DNA of 64,000 nt from Norana najaformis (lineage: Eukaryota; Annelida; Clitellata; Crassiclitellata; Hormogastridae): NCBI GenBank assembly GCA_964023275.1, contig OZ029918.1:31785281-31849280 (forward strand), written 5' to 3'. The notes under the pieces were generated by a model. That model was not told where the DNA came from, ran no database searches, and saw nothing but the letters and a program-made list of their open reading frames with translations. A program made the position numbers and the translations under genes. This document shows positions 23,640 through 35,373 of the stretch, one piece after another; within the stretch, counting starts at the first letter, position 1; each line of letters opens with the position of its first letter.

Positions 23640-23830
23640 TGCCCAGCAAGGTTAGGTCAAAATAGCAGTTTGGTCAAATAAGCAGAATTAGGTCAGACCA
23701 GAGTTTGGTCAGATGAGTAGAATTCGGTGAGATCATCAATTCTGGGTCAGATCAGCATATTCAGGTCAGGTCACAGTTTGGCCCGATTAGCACAGTTAAG
23801 TCAGATCAGAGTAAGGTCAGCTAAGAAGAT
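23640..23830 (+). repeat. GGTCAGAT-type degenerate tandem repeat
   Basis: About ten imperfect units of AGGTCAGATCAGAGTTTGGT and close variants, roughly 20 bp each. Many units contain the hexamer AGGTCA or TGGTCA. Confidence 0.8.
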
Positions 23831-25559
23831 CATGCTGTCTCCCCCCAACAGGTAGTTCTTCGAAACGAGGATGTAATTTTGCTATCTTAAAACTTTCTAG
23901 CAAGCATAATGTGGCAGAGTTAATTAAGCTGACTCATGGAAAATATTGTTGGCATGAAACACGCATATTCACATGTACTTGGTAGGCCAGTGCAGTCAGG
24001 CGAGTAATAGGAACACACGCATACATAGTCAGCTGAAATGCATATGAGCCACACGGATTTAACAAGTTAATTGCATAAATTTAAAATGATGTCGGCCACC
24101 AAGGTTTTGCACAGTCCGACTGCCCGGATAATAATTTCACAAAATAATATAAAAATAATAATTAGCAACTTCTATAGCACCAGTGTCTAATGCGCAAACC
24201 AATACCCTGAAAGTTAGTCCAGAGCGACAAAGAGGCAGCCTACGCACTGTGAAGGATACGCCAGCTGAATGACGTAAGTCTTAGATGAGAATGAACTGAG
24301 TAAGAGACTGAGCAGAACGAAAAGATGCAGAGACAGAAAGAGTTCCAAAATTAGGTAGAGCACCTGAAAAAATGCATTCACAAAGAACATGACGTAACAA
24401 GGAGTCAAACCCAGATTGATGAGGGGAAGACCATTCCCTCAGCCATCAGGTACTTTCTGTGTACCAAGGGCCCACATGAGATAAGCATACAGATACATAT
24501 GCATACATATACAGTACCTATACACGCTTTAACAGATATAGAAGCCAGTATTCACCTGAAAAGCAGGCATAACCGGATTTTCAACCCACAACAAACCAGC
24601 ACAATAACTAATCTCCTTTGTTCCTTAGTGTGGGGGTAACTGTTGGGTGAATAATGTTTGCATTCAAACACAGTGGTAAGAACCCAAGTTGCCCACTGTG
24701 GTGAAGAACCCCAGCTGCTCCAGCATTAAGAATTCCAGAAGTCCAATGTGGTAAGAACCCCAATCACCTGCCTAATCTTCAAAATCCTAATATTCACAGA
24801 TACAGAAAGCAATCCTAACTTCCAACAAGGTTCAGGAAGATCTGCACTACAATCAGAAACCACAGAAGGTATACTTAGGGTCATAAAGTAAATTGGTAAA
24901 TTCACCTATAAAAGTTTACAGTTGATGAATTCGGAAGCAAAGCTAACAGTAATTAGCAAAACTACGCACCCAAACACGTTGTCAACATTCACCTCATACG
25001 ACAAAACCACAAACGATATTTTGTTGCACAACTTGTTAGCTTGCAGAAGCTAACCTGGCCAGATGATGCAGATGACTACATGACAGAAGCGCCATCAAGT
25101 GGTACTTAGAAGGTGCTATAAACAATTTGGTTACATTACATTACAAAGGAATCCAAAATGCTCAACATTATTGCCAAGCAAGAACTTGTTCAAGGTTCTT
25201 AAACAGCAATCCCATTTCAGAAGTTCATTTATTGAAGTAAGTAAGTAAGTAATGCATCTGTTAACACACTATATGTCCATCAGGTAAGCAAGGAATCGCA
25301 GACATGGACAAACACAAAAATAATTAAATACATAACACAGCACACAAATAAAGGAAGATGCACACCCACAAATGCAGATATACAGAATGACACTTAACCC
25401 CACAGACAGACATACAGAATGGCACATAAACACACAGGTAGAGGTACACAGATTCCTAAAAACACATGGAACTATTTCAACACATCCAGTACAACAGCTA
25501 CAACTAGAACATCTGTGGTGATCTAAAAGCAGTAGCACCACTGTCTCTTTGTATGATAT

Positions 25560-25740
25560 CAAAGCACATATGTAGTGCCCCTTCAAGATATCTACTCAGA
25601 CGCATTCCCACCCTAGCCCTGGCAAAACAGAACAGTTTTCAAGCACTGAAGATAAGTACACACAGCAACCCAGGCCAGAAGGACGTGCAGATGCAGAGGG
25701 AGGCTATTCCAGGAAAAAGGCCCAACACTTCAATCTTAAA
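25560..25740 (+). repeat. Interspersed repeat family D, copy 2
   Basis: Partner of 4615-4790, sharing CCTTCAAGATATCTACTC, CAGAACAGTTTTCAAGC and GCAACCCAGGCCAGAAGGAC. Orientation is the same as copy 1. Confidence 0.6.
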
Positions 25741-26035
25741 GTGTTGGCGAGAGCAACCAGAAGTTCACCTGAAGTTGAACCTGTACTCTCGTCACCTGGT
25801 GAACACTCTACCAGTTTGCCTAATGCGTCACATAGTGCAAAATCAAGAAGGAAGAAGGCCAGTTTGTTTAATCGGTGTGACCGTGCCGTGCTTCACTTTA
25901 AAAATCACACGACACAATGCAAAGCAGTAACTCTATCAACATGACGTAAACAAATTTACACTTTCACATTCAGTGAGCTCTACCTAAGCCTGAATCACAA
26001 CCAACTGCGTCCCCAGGTATGGCCATATAACTTCC

Positions 26036-26462
26036 TTTATACGGGACACTCTACACTGGCTTCCCATTCAGCAGCGTATCCAGTTCAAGATCCTAACGCT
26101 TATGCGTAATTGTCTCGTTGGCTCTGCTCCATCATATCTTAAGGACTTCTGCATTTCGGTCTCCTTGGTTCCAGGCCGTAGCACTCTCCGGTCAGCCTCC
26201 CTTGGACTTCTGACTGTCCCTCGTATGCGCACTGCTACAGCGCAGTCTAGAAGCTTTGCCTATGTTGGACCCAATAGCTAGAATCGCCTTTCCCGAGAGC
26301 TCCGGCTAGTATTCCTCAGTTTGTCTCTTCCGCAGTTTCGCAAGCGCCTGAAGTCTGTATTATTTGCCAGTGGTCTCACTGGTTCGGGTCTGGAGCGCTT
26401 CTGATGAGTCTATTCTTGAAGTGGCGCTTTATAAATGTCAGATTACAATTACAATTACAACT
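26036..26462 (+). pseudogene. 3' end of LINE family C ORF2
   Basis: Plus-strand translation LHWLPIQQRIQFKILTLMRN, then GSAPSYLKDF, RSTLRSASLGLLTVPR, QSRSFAYVGPNS, NRLSREL and FRKRLKSVLF, followed by an own stop. This is the C-terminal LHWLP to WNSLP order of CR1/L2-clade ORF2. An in-frame stop replaces the expected Trp of the PxxWNRLP motif. The copy is 5'-truncated and ends in ATTACAATTACAATTACAAC, the family C tail. An antisense partner is at 44065-44290. Confidence 0.85.
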
Positions 26463-26614
26463 GAAATACAATTTCCAAATTTTCTGAAAACAGGAAATCA
26501 GATTGTGTTGCACTGCGTGAAGCAGCCACCAGGAAACAAAAACAAGCGTATGTACAAGACAATCACGGAAATATAATCTTCAACAGAAACCGAATAAACA
26601 GACAGGTCAAACAA

Positions 26615-26735
26615 AATACAGACACTACATATATATATATAAGCACTATAAAAGTGCTAATACATATATATATATTAGCACTATAAAAGTGCTAATATAT
26701 ATTATATTAGCACTTTTATAGTGCCGTTATCATGA
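26615..26735. repeat. Palindromic AGCAC(TA)nGTGCT cluster
   Basis: Two copies of the imperfect palindrome AGCACTATAAAAGTGCTAAT are separated by (TA)n and followed by an inverted third copy AGCACTTTTATAGTGCC. Each can fold into a short hairpin and the array into a larger one. The last copy continues as a family A antisense tail. Confidence 0.75.
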
Positions 26736-27784
26736 TGCACAATGGACTGGTTGAAGGTCACTTCAAGTGAAACGATATCAAAATGTGTAATCCATTGGAA
26801 AAGCCAGGCTGAAATCTGATAGATCAGGAAAACCCATGAATCTTAATTTAAGTTTAGCTCAGAGTGGCATTAATTAAAAAGCACAGGAGAAAGATTCACA
26901 CGTGCACAGACAGACAGAGACATGCTAGAAGAGAACAACATAAAACACACAGACACAGACAACCACACACAGGCAGAAGCACACATGATATCCAATTCTA
27001 ATGTTGCAGTGGGCCTTTTACAGTATTTCTGATTAATGTTTTTTTTTTGTATCAACTCTGTTCTTCCAAAAATGCTGTTGTCACGTCAGCATTAAAAAAT
27101 TACATTAAAAAATTTACATCGATCTCCTATCCCCTTCCCAACCCTGAATCAGCTCAATTCCCCATATCAAAACAGCCAGTAGTTTGGCAGCTAATGCACA
27201 GAAAATTTGGAGACATTTTCGCACTAAATGTTCATCATTTTAGGCAAGTAATTCTGAATGTAGTGACTCATTGCTAAGCATCGAAATGCATAACACAAAT
27301 GCACAATAACAGCAAACATACCAGTCAGTAAACCAGAACCTTGACTGCTTTATGCATTGTTTACCTAACAAATAAAGGCTTTTGTGGAGGCCCTATGACT
27401 TGGCCTGTAGCATTATTAAGATGCCACTTCAGAGTACAGGACTTATAAATTATGTGAGACCACCAGACCACAGTTCAAATGGTGTGGCTGACTGAAGCAC
27501 TATCTGGTCTCTAGGTAATGTATATGAAACAAAACAATTACACGACACACTTCCCATAAGCGCTGCTTGAACACCTAACTGATCAAGACGAGTGTGACTT
27601 AAAGTGAACTGACTTTCTGGATATTTACCTAACTGCTTAAACTGGTGCACCAATGCTATCTATAGGTTTTTCGTTCATCCAGAACGAGGGACCAAAGCAG
27701 GAGAAGGCACGATGAGCACGCAACGACGTGCGGTAACGTGGAATAAACGTGGAAGCTTGGTAGCAATGGTAGAGGCAATTTTAA

Positions 27785-28105
27785 TGGTGTGCATAGCGAA
27801 TCCCCGAAGCAAATTGAAACTGGATCCCCGAAATCGATTTTAAAGTGTGACCCGGTTTCCCAAAACTTAAGAAGATAACATTTGTATGGAAGAATTAGGA
27901 CTTTTTCCTGAAAGTCAATGTCTATGGGATGTTATTACACGGGGAAACACTGAGATCCTATACATTCGTTTAGTACTGCTGACTAGACAGTCCATATCAG
28001 TATTTGGGATTTCGACCGCTTCCTATAAAACTGTTTTTGGGAAATTGGGCAGTAGTGTATTTTCAACGGTTTCGGGGATATGAGTTTCAAGGATTCGGGA
28101 TGACT
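27785..28105. mobile_element. Probable fold-back (long inverted repeat) element
   Basis: The left arm (27790-27875) carries GAATCCCCGAAG, TTGAAACT, GGATCCCCGAAATCG and GGTTTCCCAAAACTT. The complement of the right arm (28015-28100) carries the same blocks in the same order: GAATCC, TTGAAACT, ATATCCCCGAAACCG, AATTTCCCAAAAAC. The arms are about 90 bp and diverged, around a roughly 140-bp spacer. No transposase is present. Ends and target duplication are not resolved. Confidence 0.5.
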
Positions 28106-28309
28106 CATTTTAAAATCGAGCATAGATCGAATACAGCGAATCACGAATGTGAATGAAACAGATGTGCGAGAGGTTGGAGAAGTGATTTGAAAACTTGAGA
28201 TGCGGGCCAAACGCGATGCCAAGATTGCGTACAGGCGAATTAGAGGTGAAAGCGAGTGAGCTTAAATATTGTTACAAAATTTATGGTTTTCGACACGGTT
28301 TTCACTTAC

Positions 28310-28615
28310 ATAATTGTAATCGTAATCTCGAGAATTCTACAGCGTCCAACGAAAGCTAAGTCGCGGGAACCAGCTTATTCACAGGAGCTCAGTCAAAACA
28401 AAATCGATAGGCAAAGAGGGTTCGGTTCCAGGCAGGCAGATGGCTAAGGTAGGTGGAGCTTGGAAGTGGAGCTGCAAAGTAGATAAGGGGAATAAAAGGA
28501 ATTCGGATAGGATCTGCGAAACTGTAGTGTTTTCCAATTTTGAGTGGAAGACCTGCGGAGAGTGCAAGGGGTGAAGGGATGGGGAGTTCGTAAGATGGAT
28601 CATAAGCGTATTAGA
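28310..28615 (-). repeat. LINE family B 3' end, antisense
   Basis: Long copy with GTCCAACGAAAGCTAAGTCG, CGGGAACCAGCTTATTCACA, GTCAAAACAAAATCGATAGG, and on its complement the LINE C-terminal region. A second short antisense copy follows at 29110-29185 (ACAGCGCCCAAGG, GACCAGCTTATTCACAC), and a sense fragment lies at 31140-31232. Confidence 0.8.
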
Positions 28616-29389
28616 TCAGAAGCGTATTAAAATCTTACCAGGTAAAACAGAAGAACAAATAGCAAAGCAAACACTGTAATTGACTGATACACGCGTAACT
28701 ATCGCTGTTCCGTAGTATATAATTGTTCGTACCGTCCTTTGATGTTATATGACCACACAAGTCGCACACTCAACGCGGCCAAACAGCCAAAAACCCACAC
28801 CAGGCGTCACTAAGACCCAGCTGTCAATAAATTTACCAACAACCAATCATATTCAATTGTCCTAGATATTTGATCTGTAATTGGACGATGGGGGCACACT
28901 TGCCACAATCTGCTAAATCGCACCTGGTAGAGTAAATCAGCATCATGAAGTCTAATAAAAAAAAACTATTAATTATTTCAGCTTGTTTAAAAAGCAGTCT
29001 TTTAATTGAAACTATATGGAGTTTAGTTTTAAAGCAACTTCATTTACTCAGTCTTGGCTTACAAGCATTTTCATCAATAAGTAAGTGTAAGTGTACACTC
29101 GCCATCTTCGTCGTATCGTATCCGAAATTTATACAGCGCCCAAGGAAGCCACGTCGCGGGGACCAGCTTATTCACACGTCCGCTGTGTACACCTGCTGCG
29201 ACTACTCCTTTTTAGCCGAGTTCACTAGAGAGTTTTAGCAGAACAGACATTATAAATAGACACGACTTTCAAATGTCTGAATAACGCCGATGAAAGTCTT
29301 GGCACATTCACAACCCTAGACCATATGTTATCCGGTGCGATTGTCCATTTTATTTTACCTCTAATACTGGTTCAGGTCAAATCTTAAAG

Positions 29390-30050
29390 AGAGAGAGAAA
29401 TTTTATTGACAACCAAAAATAATTAACAAATACAATTATAGTCTGTCACATACAGTGGTGCCAATGGGCTGACCTAAAAGGAACAAACAGTTCCGCTACA
29501 AAGGTCGCCTATTTACATCATGGATTACAAATAGGTGACAGTATAATACTAAGTAAAACAATTAATAATCTAAAATATAAAGTAATTTTTATAATCAATG
29601 TCATTGCATAAACCTAAACAAAAAAACACTTAACTAAGCACCAAAAATACTTAACTAAGTGCAGTGAGTATATGAGAGTTTTTGTTCAGGCCAGCGCAGC
29701 TCATATACAGTCATTTAAGAACACCTTCGTATCTGCCAAATAGATAACAAACGTCACGGTCCAAAAATAGCCTTCAGGAGCGCGTGAGTATTAGTATCCA
29801 GCCAAGCGTAGGATGAAAATATTGCGAGTCACGCATATTACTCATGTCTCCTGTTGTCCAAATTGGGCCGATTTCCAGAAGACGCAAAGGTGAGTAGATC
29901 ACGCTGTAGGTAATTTTTAGGCCGTCCGGGAAGTAGGCCAACGAGCTCTACCGACAAGAAGACGCGTCAACATAGGCGCCAGAACTCGTGTGTTTCATTG
30001 TTAATCAATAGCTGCAGGGCCCGTAGTCTGGACTTTTTCAGACCTTAGCA
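29390..30050 (-). repeat. Possible retroelement 3' end, unclassified
   Basis: On the minus strand the segment closes with GTCAATAAAATTTCTCTCTC: a poly(A)-signal hexamer followed by a CT-rich run, as at LINE 3' ends. I found no protein motif in the 650 bp behind it, so the assignment is weak. 30055-30245 is a different repeat with a partial minus-strand partner at 32895-32965 (TGGCGTTTTTCTGG, GTTGTTGGCCT). Confidence 0.35.
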
Positions 30051-30257
30051 CTAAAATGTAAGTGTACATGTTTTACTATAGCGACCGTATGGTCTCGACC
30101 CTGATCATTTTCAGTGAATTTATCGGGTGCGTTCTACCATGTCCATTCCATAAGGTCCGGACTACGGACCCACATATGGCGTTTTTCTGGTATCTGGTTG
30201 TTGGCCTCGGTGCTCCGTTACCAGCCGACATTGGTGTTTTAGGGTCGCATTCAGTGC

Positions 30258-30545
30258 GATAGTATAGTAATTAGCATGCTGGACTGTCAGTTTAAAGGTC
30301 AGGGGTTCAAATCCCCGTCAAGGCAGAAATTTGTTTTGAGACTTCGGCCCCACTTGCGCCCACTAACCCACTCAGATATAATAAGTACAATGACTGTATA
30401 GTGTCAGTTGGAAGATCAGGCGGTGAGGGAGAGGGCTGGCCACCCGCCCTCGCATGCCAAGCCTAAGAACGATGACGTCATACCGATGGCTGCCTCTCAG
30501 AGCTAGCGTAAGGAACTGCTGCTTCTGCTAATCTAATCAAATCAA
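30258..30545 (+). repeat. tRNA-Asp-derived SINE with LINE-A-like tail
   Basis: The head reads AGTATAGTAATTAGCATGC (A box), CTGTCAG in the anticodon-loop position (GTC, Asp) and GGGGTTCAAATCCCC (B box with intact T-stem). The anticodon stem is poorly paired, so it is not a tRNA gene. A body of about 180 bp follows (GGGAGAGGGCTGGCC, CGCCCTCGCATGCCAAG). The tail is GCTAATCTAATCAAATCAAATC, the same TCTAAT type as LINE family A antisense tails. Confidence 0.8.
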
Positions 30546-33500
30546 ATCTAGTCTAATGTTAGACAGGCCCCGTGAATGCAGCTGTCAGATTTGAATACTA
30601 CAATACTTACCCCACTGCTGCTCCAACAACAGATCTTGCACTTGATGCAAAATGACCTTAGGAAGTCAACAGGGTGCAGGTTACCCATGCTTTGAACTTA
30701 TGGTGCTGTTAACGCAGTGCATCAGCCTATCGAGGGTGCCAAAGCAGATGTAGCCTTGCACCCTTTCAACTTCTCAGGGTCAGTTTGTTGAGCAAGATCT
30801 GCTGAAAAGGGTAACTCAAACTGAACTCTACAAACAAACAAATGTTGGCTTGTTGATAAGGAGGGCCTTTGTAACTTCCCGCTGCAAACCTTCATTTCAA
30901 GTGTGCAAATGATTCTTGAATACGGTGTGACTGCTGATCTTCATCTGCTATTTTGACTTGCTCCTCAGCATGCCTTGGTTTCACTGGCAAATGTTTCCTT
31001 TTCCACTCAACAGTAACTCACTATTCACTGGTCCCACAAAGACAAATTTGCCTCCAGACGTGACTAGATCAAGATAAACACCTCCACAGGTCCTGACCTG
31101 GCATCAAAACTGACCAAGCAACCCGAATCTTGCAGACTCAATGCGATATAGCACCACTGAATAAGTTGGTTCCTGCAACTTAGCTTTCACTGGGCATTGT
31201 AGAAATCTTGAGGTTACGATTACGTTGAATATGCTGGTCTCCCTGATACAGCTTTTGCACGGTGCATTGAATTTTAGGAGATTTACATAGGATTATAAAC
31301 CATCTAAATGTACCACATGCAGCACGTTTAAGTGGTTATTAAAGAGAACTTTCGTACCAGCTAGATACATTAGAAGGTTTTAAAAGGAGACAATGGTAGC
31401 TTTGTCAGTTATCATTGTCTCATTTACAATGTTAGGCCCACATAACTGTTTATATTATCATTAAACTGTGGGTTTTCAATAAAGTTTTTTAAAGTTCAGT
31501 TCCAATACAAGTCTACAAAATTGGGAGTTTGGATAGCAGCTGCCAATCTTTCTTCAGTACTCAAAATCTTTTTCTTCCTTCAAAAAGTGCATCAAAACTT
31601 GCTAGCCATCCCTGGCTTTTAAACATTTGGATATCTAACTGCACTATCACCAGAAATCTGACTAACTCTGCCTCTGTATAACTTTGAGCGCATTACACAT
31701 TTTTGTGATAATAGTCTGTAGGTCTGAATATCACTTTGATCCACACCTTTATTTCAAATCCCATGTGAATAAACAAGACAGTGCTAACATAACAAAACTG
31801 GTTACACAGCTATACAGAAAATCAAGCAAGTTACCACTGGTAACCATAATCACTAGGAAACTTACCATTTAAATCATGGCAACTGTTACCACTTGCAACA
31901 ACAACCATATGCATTAACTGCAGCAACAGCAACCGTTATGTTCTATTAATGTTTCCTTGGTAACCACATATTAAAGTCACAGGTTACTAGCAGTTAGTGT
32001 TAGAATCAGCATACTCGTTGAAACATGCAACCAAAAATGCTACATCACAAGCATCACTTAAGTTCAGATATCTACAATTATGGTATCAAAGGTTTAAAAC
32101 TATACAGGGAATCAGTTAAGCTACAATTCCTTTAAATGAAGGACTTAAAAATGAAGAAGCCTTGTAAAATGAAATGGTAAAATTTGTTTCGCACATCCTG
32201 TATTCAGTGCATAATCAATCACCACTTTTTAAAATCAGCAATTACTGGTATTTTAGCAGACTATCTGCTCTAGAAGAACAAAATCCGTTTCAAAACAACC
32301 ATTGATGGTTAACCTAACCCTAATGCAAATGGTTTACGGAATAAGCCTTGTGTAATTATGCAACCCAAATTCTCTGGTATGTTTAAGTAGTTTATGGATT
32401 TACCTCGATTTAAGCTTTTGTGTTGTTTACATGCTACACATATTTTCAGGTTTATTAATTGTAGTTTACTGTAAAAATTATGATTTCTGGAATAATTTTG
32501 CAATTAATCACTTTTAATGCCAGTCTGGTATTATCAATGATTTGAAAATTAACTGTGGCTTACAGTGCAGCCATGGTTTTTGGGTAAAACCAGTTTTACA
32601 TTTCACAACCTATAGAAAGTGTTTCCAAAGCACAGTTCGATACCAATCACCCACAAGACAGCATTTATATAGCGCCCGTATATACCAGTCTATGCACAGC
32701 AACATCAGATATCAATTACATTTACACAATAAATATGAAATGTCACTGTAAGAACCAACACGTCATATACCACTCCGATGGAATGTTAACATAAAAAGAT
32801 TCTAGCGCACAGCAATTCCAATTCCTACAAGCATTCACTTAAAAACAACGTGACCAGAATCTAATCTAATCTAGATTAGATTACATTAGATTAAAATGTG
32901 ACTATAACATACTAATGTTTGCCGGTAACGAGGCACCAAGGCCAACAACTCGCCCCCAGAAAAACGCCATTATTGTCTGGCTCTAAATTTGTCTCCCCAT
33001 CTTACCTACCCAATGCCTGCAGTGGATTTCTTTGACATGTACTGAATAAGGGATTACTAACTCAACTGCACTGGCTGTGTTTTAATGCCAGCCATCAACC
33101 ATGTCTACTGAAGTTCCAGCCACATAAGTGTCTGATATTAGCAAATACTATGTTCATGCACACTGCTACTATCAGCCACTACCTTACTACAATTTGGTTA
33201 CTAAACTGCCACTTTGAAACCAAAAACAATATTTGTATCAATAAAAAAAAATTAATGAAAATGTTTTTACATAAGAAACATAGTATTAATAATTAAACAT
33301 TAAGTATTGGTAAATAATAATTATAAAACACATACATGCAACGTGTTGTCACCAAACCTGTGCAGTCAGTAAACACAAAGTATATCCATAATCCAACCAA
33401 GAGTTTTCTGCTAGTTTTAATAAATTAACATACCAGTAACAACTCAATGCAAGCCTCTGAAATGAATCCACTTAAAACATAGAAGGAAATAATAGGCGAG

Positions 33501-35040
33501 GTTTCTCTGACACATCTTAAAGCTTTTGAAGATTGCTGGATTTTTGCATATTTCACATAAAGTTACCACAGACAAAATACGAATTAAACTCATGCTACCC
33601 CCCCAAAAACAGCATAATACAGACACAAATTATATCTTTACGGAATAATGAATTTTATGCCAATAAAAAGAGATAAAATTGGAAATCTAATCTAATCCAT
33701 AAACTTCGGAGTCACTGTGATTATACAGTGGCCGTTACCTGCACCAGTTCCACCCCATGACAGCCACAATCTAGTCCAGTGAGGAAAGTAACAATCGGCG
33801 ATAACAAAACAAAATACCATCACTGGGGGAGAAAGAAATATGAAGATTAGAAATGGGGTTAGAAACAGCTGGAGACGAGAAACAATATTTCATCATTGAA
33901 ATGAAAAAGAAAAAATCTCATCACTTGGGTGGTGGCACCTGAACCGACTGCTTAGAAAGCTCGGCCATTAATATGCAGAGTAAGGGTTCAAGCCTCCCCT
34001 GAGGCAGTTACTGTGTAGGGACCTTAAGCAAATCCCTTATACGCACTTGCTCAGCAACGCTGGTGCTCTGTAGTGTGGTCGTACGTGCATTTTTGAACTT
34101 TGGAAGGGAGGCAGTATCAAATACAGTTGTATTTGTATTTGGGTGAGAAACAGCTGAAGACAAGAAACAGTATCCCATCACAGGTGACAAACAAAACAAT
34201 ACCTCATCATTAGAGTTTTGTTCTGCCATCGATTGATGCCTTGTGCATTAGACACCGGCGCATTAAAAGTTGCTAATTATTATTAGGGTGATAAACAACT
34301 GGAAATGATAAAACAAACATTATCACTTCACTGAGGTGAGAAACACCTGGATGTGAGAAACACCTGGATGTGAGAAACTCCTGGATGTGAGAAACACCTG
34401 GATGTGAGAAACACCTGGATGTGAGAAACTCCTGGATGTGAGAAACACCTGGATGTGAGAAACACCTGGATGTGAGAAACAACTGCAGATGCAAAACATG
34501 CTCTGACTTTAGAAGGCATCTAAGTATGATCAAATTTGGCAGAGTTCAGATAAAACAATTCAACTCATGTTACCCTACTGTCTTGGGTAAGGCGCATTTC
34601 AAAAACTATAGTTCAACCGGATATTTACTTTCAGTGGCTTCTCTGGACAGGTTAACATTTTCTTTAACTGATTTCAACATTACAGAGATTGTGATGATGG
34701 ATGCCGGGCTGACCACCAAAACAGCCGCAAGTTTAGTCAGTTAAGTCGAGTCACAGAGGTTTACCATCGCCAAGTGAGATGCATGCCAAGTGTGCGATTC
34801 ACCCACATTAATTTACTTTCCAAGAACCACAAGTAGCAATAACAAGAAGTAATTGTGACAAAAGCAGTTCCAGTAAACATGGAACAGTTCCAGAAGAGCA
34901 TGGAACAGTTGAAGTGCACCTCTACCAGTGTGAAAGTGCAAAGGACAGTTATAAAGTGCTTATAACATTGTTAGTGCTCTTGGAATCATTCCAGTACGAT
35001 TAGACTTGATCACGAACACAGATGTTCACGAACAATTTCC
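30546..35040. other. Gene-free stretch downstream of PDXDC1
   Basis: No coding exon recognised. Contents: family B fragment (31140-31232), TAATCTAATCTAGATTAGATTA palindrome (32860-32895), tRNA-like SINE head (33925-34010, B box GGGTTCAAGCCTCCC), family A tail (34225-34290) and the 17-bp minisatellite (34330-34490). The fragment AATATGCTGGTCTCCCTGAT at 31232 is also present near 10970. Confidence 0.6.
34330..34490 (+). repeat. 17-bp minisatellite
   Basis: About nine to ten units of GGATGTGAGAAACACCT, with ACACCT changed to ACTCCT in a subset. The Cys/His/Phe-rich minus-strand frames are translations of it. Confidence 0.95.
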
Positions 35041-35170
35041 AGTCAGCCTAAAATGGTTCCAAGATGCCTGGAACAGTTCTAGAATGCCTGGAACAGTTTC
35101 AGAATGCCTGGAAAGTTCTCGGATGCCTGGAACACTTCCAGAATGCCTGGAACAGTTTCAGAACTACAGC
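35041..35170 (-). repeat. About 20-bp minisatellite in PDXDC1 3' flank
   Basis: Five to six units of CCTGGAACAGTTTCAGAATG, preceded from 34870 by looser GGAACAGTTCCAG copies. It begins about 200 bases past the PDXDC1 stop codon, so it may be transcribed in the 3' UTR. Confidence 0.85.
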
Positions 35171-35373
35171 AACAACTAAAGAAAACTGTGCCAAAAGTTA
35201 AACCCCAAAAGAACCTTAGGTAACGACACTCGCAATAAAGCAGAGAGAACAAATGTATTTCGTGCACAGGTGCGGTTTGGTACATTTGGCTCCTGGCTTT
35301 CAAAGAAGTTTGCATAGCTGGTGCAGTTGCAGCACACAGTTGGAAATGGTGCTGGCAGCTTCTGGGACTATCT

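Larger units (their letters stand above)
21933..26030. other. Gene-free repeat-rich stretch
   Basis: No coding exon recognised. Contents: TCTC/TCTG-rich simple sequence (22830-23045, source of a 151-residue Ser/Leu-rich open frame), a degenerate GGTCAG tandem repeat (23640-23830), an antisense family A fragment (24155-24205), a roughly 40-bp degenerate repeat with GTGGTAAGAACCC (24655-24770), an AAGT-led repeat shared with 19015-19085 (25235-25305), and family D copy 2 (25560-25740). The LITAF-like gene's promoter and any 5' untranslated exon should lie here but were not located. Confidence 0.6.

Noticed and set aside
30258..30330. A tRNA-Asp gene
   Set aside because: A and B boxes are present but the anticodon stem is unpaired and a SINE body and tail follow.
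34330..34490. CRISPR-like array
   Set aside because: Units are contiguous 17-bp tandem copies without spacers, in a eukaryotic genome.
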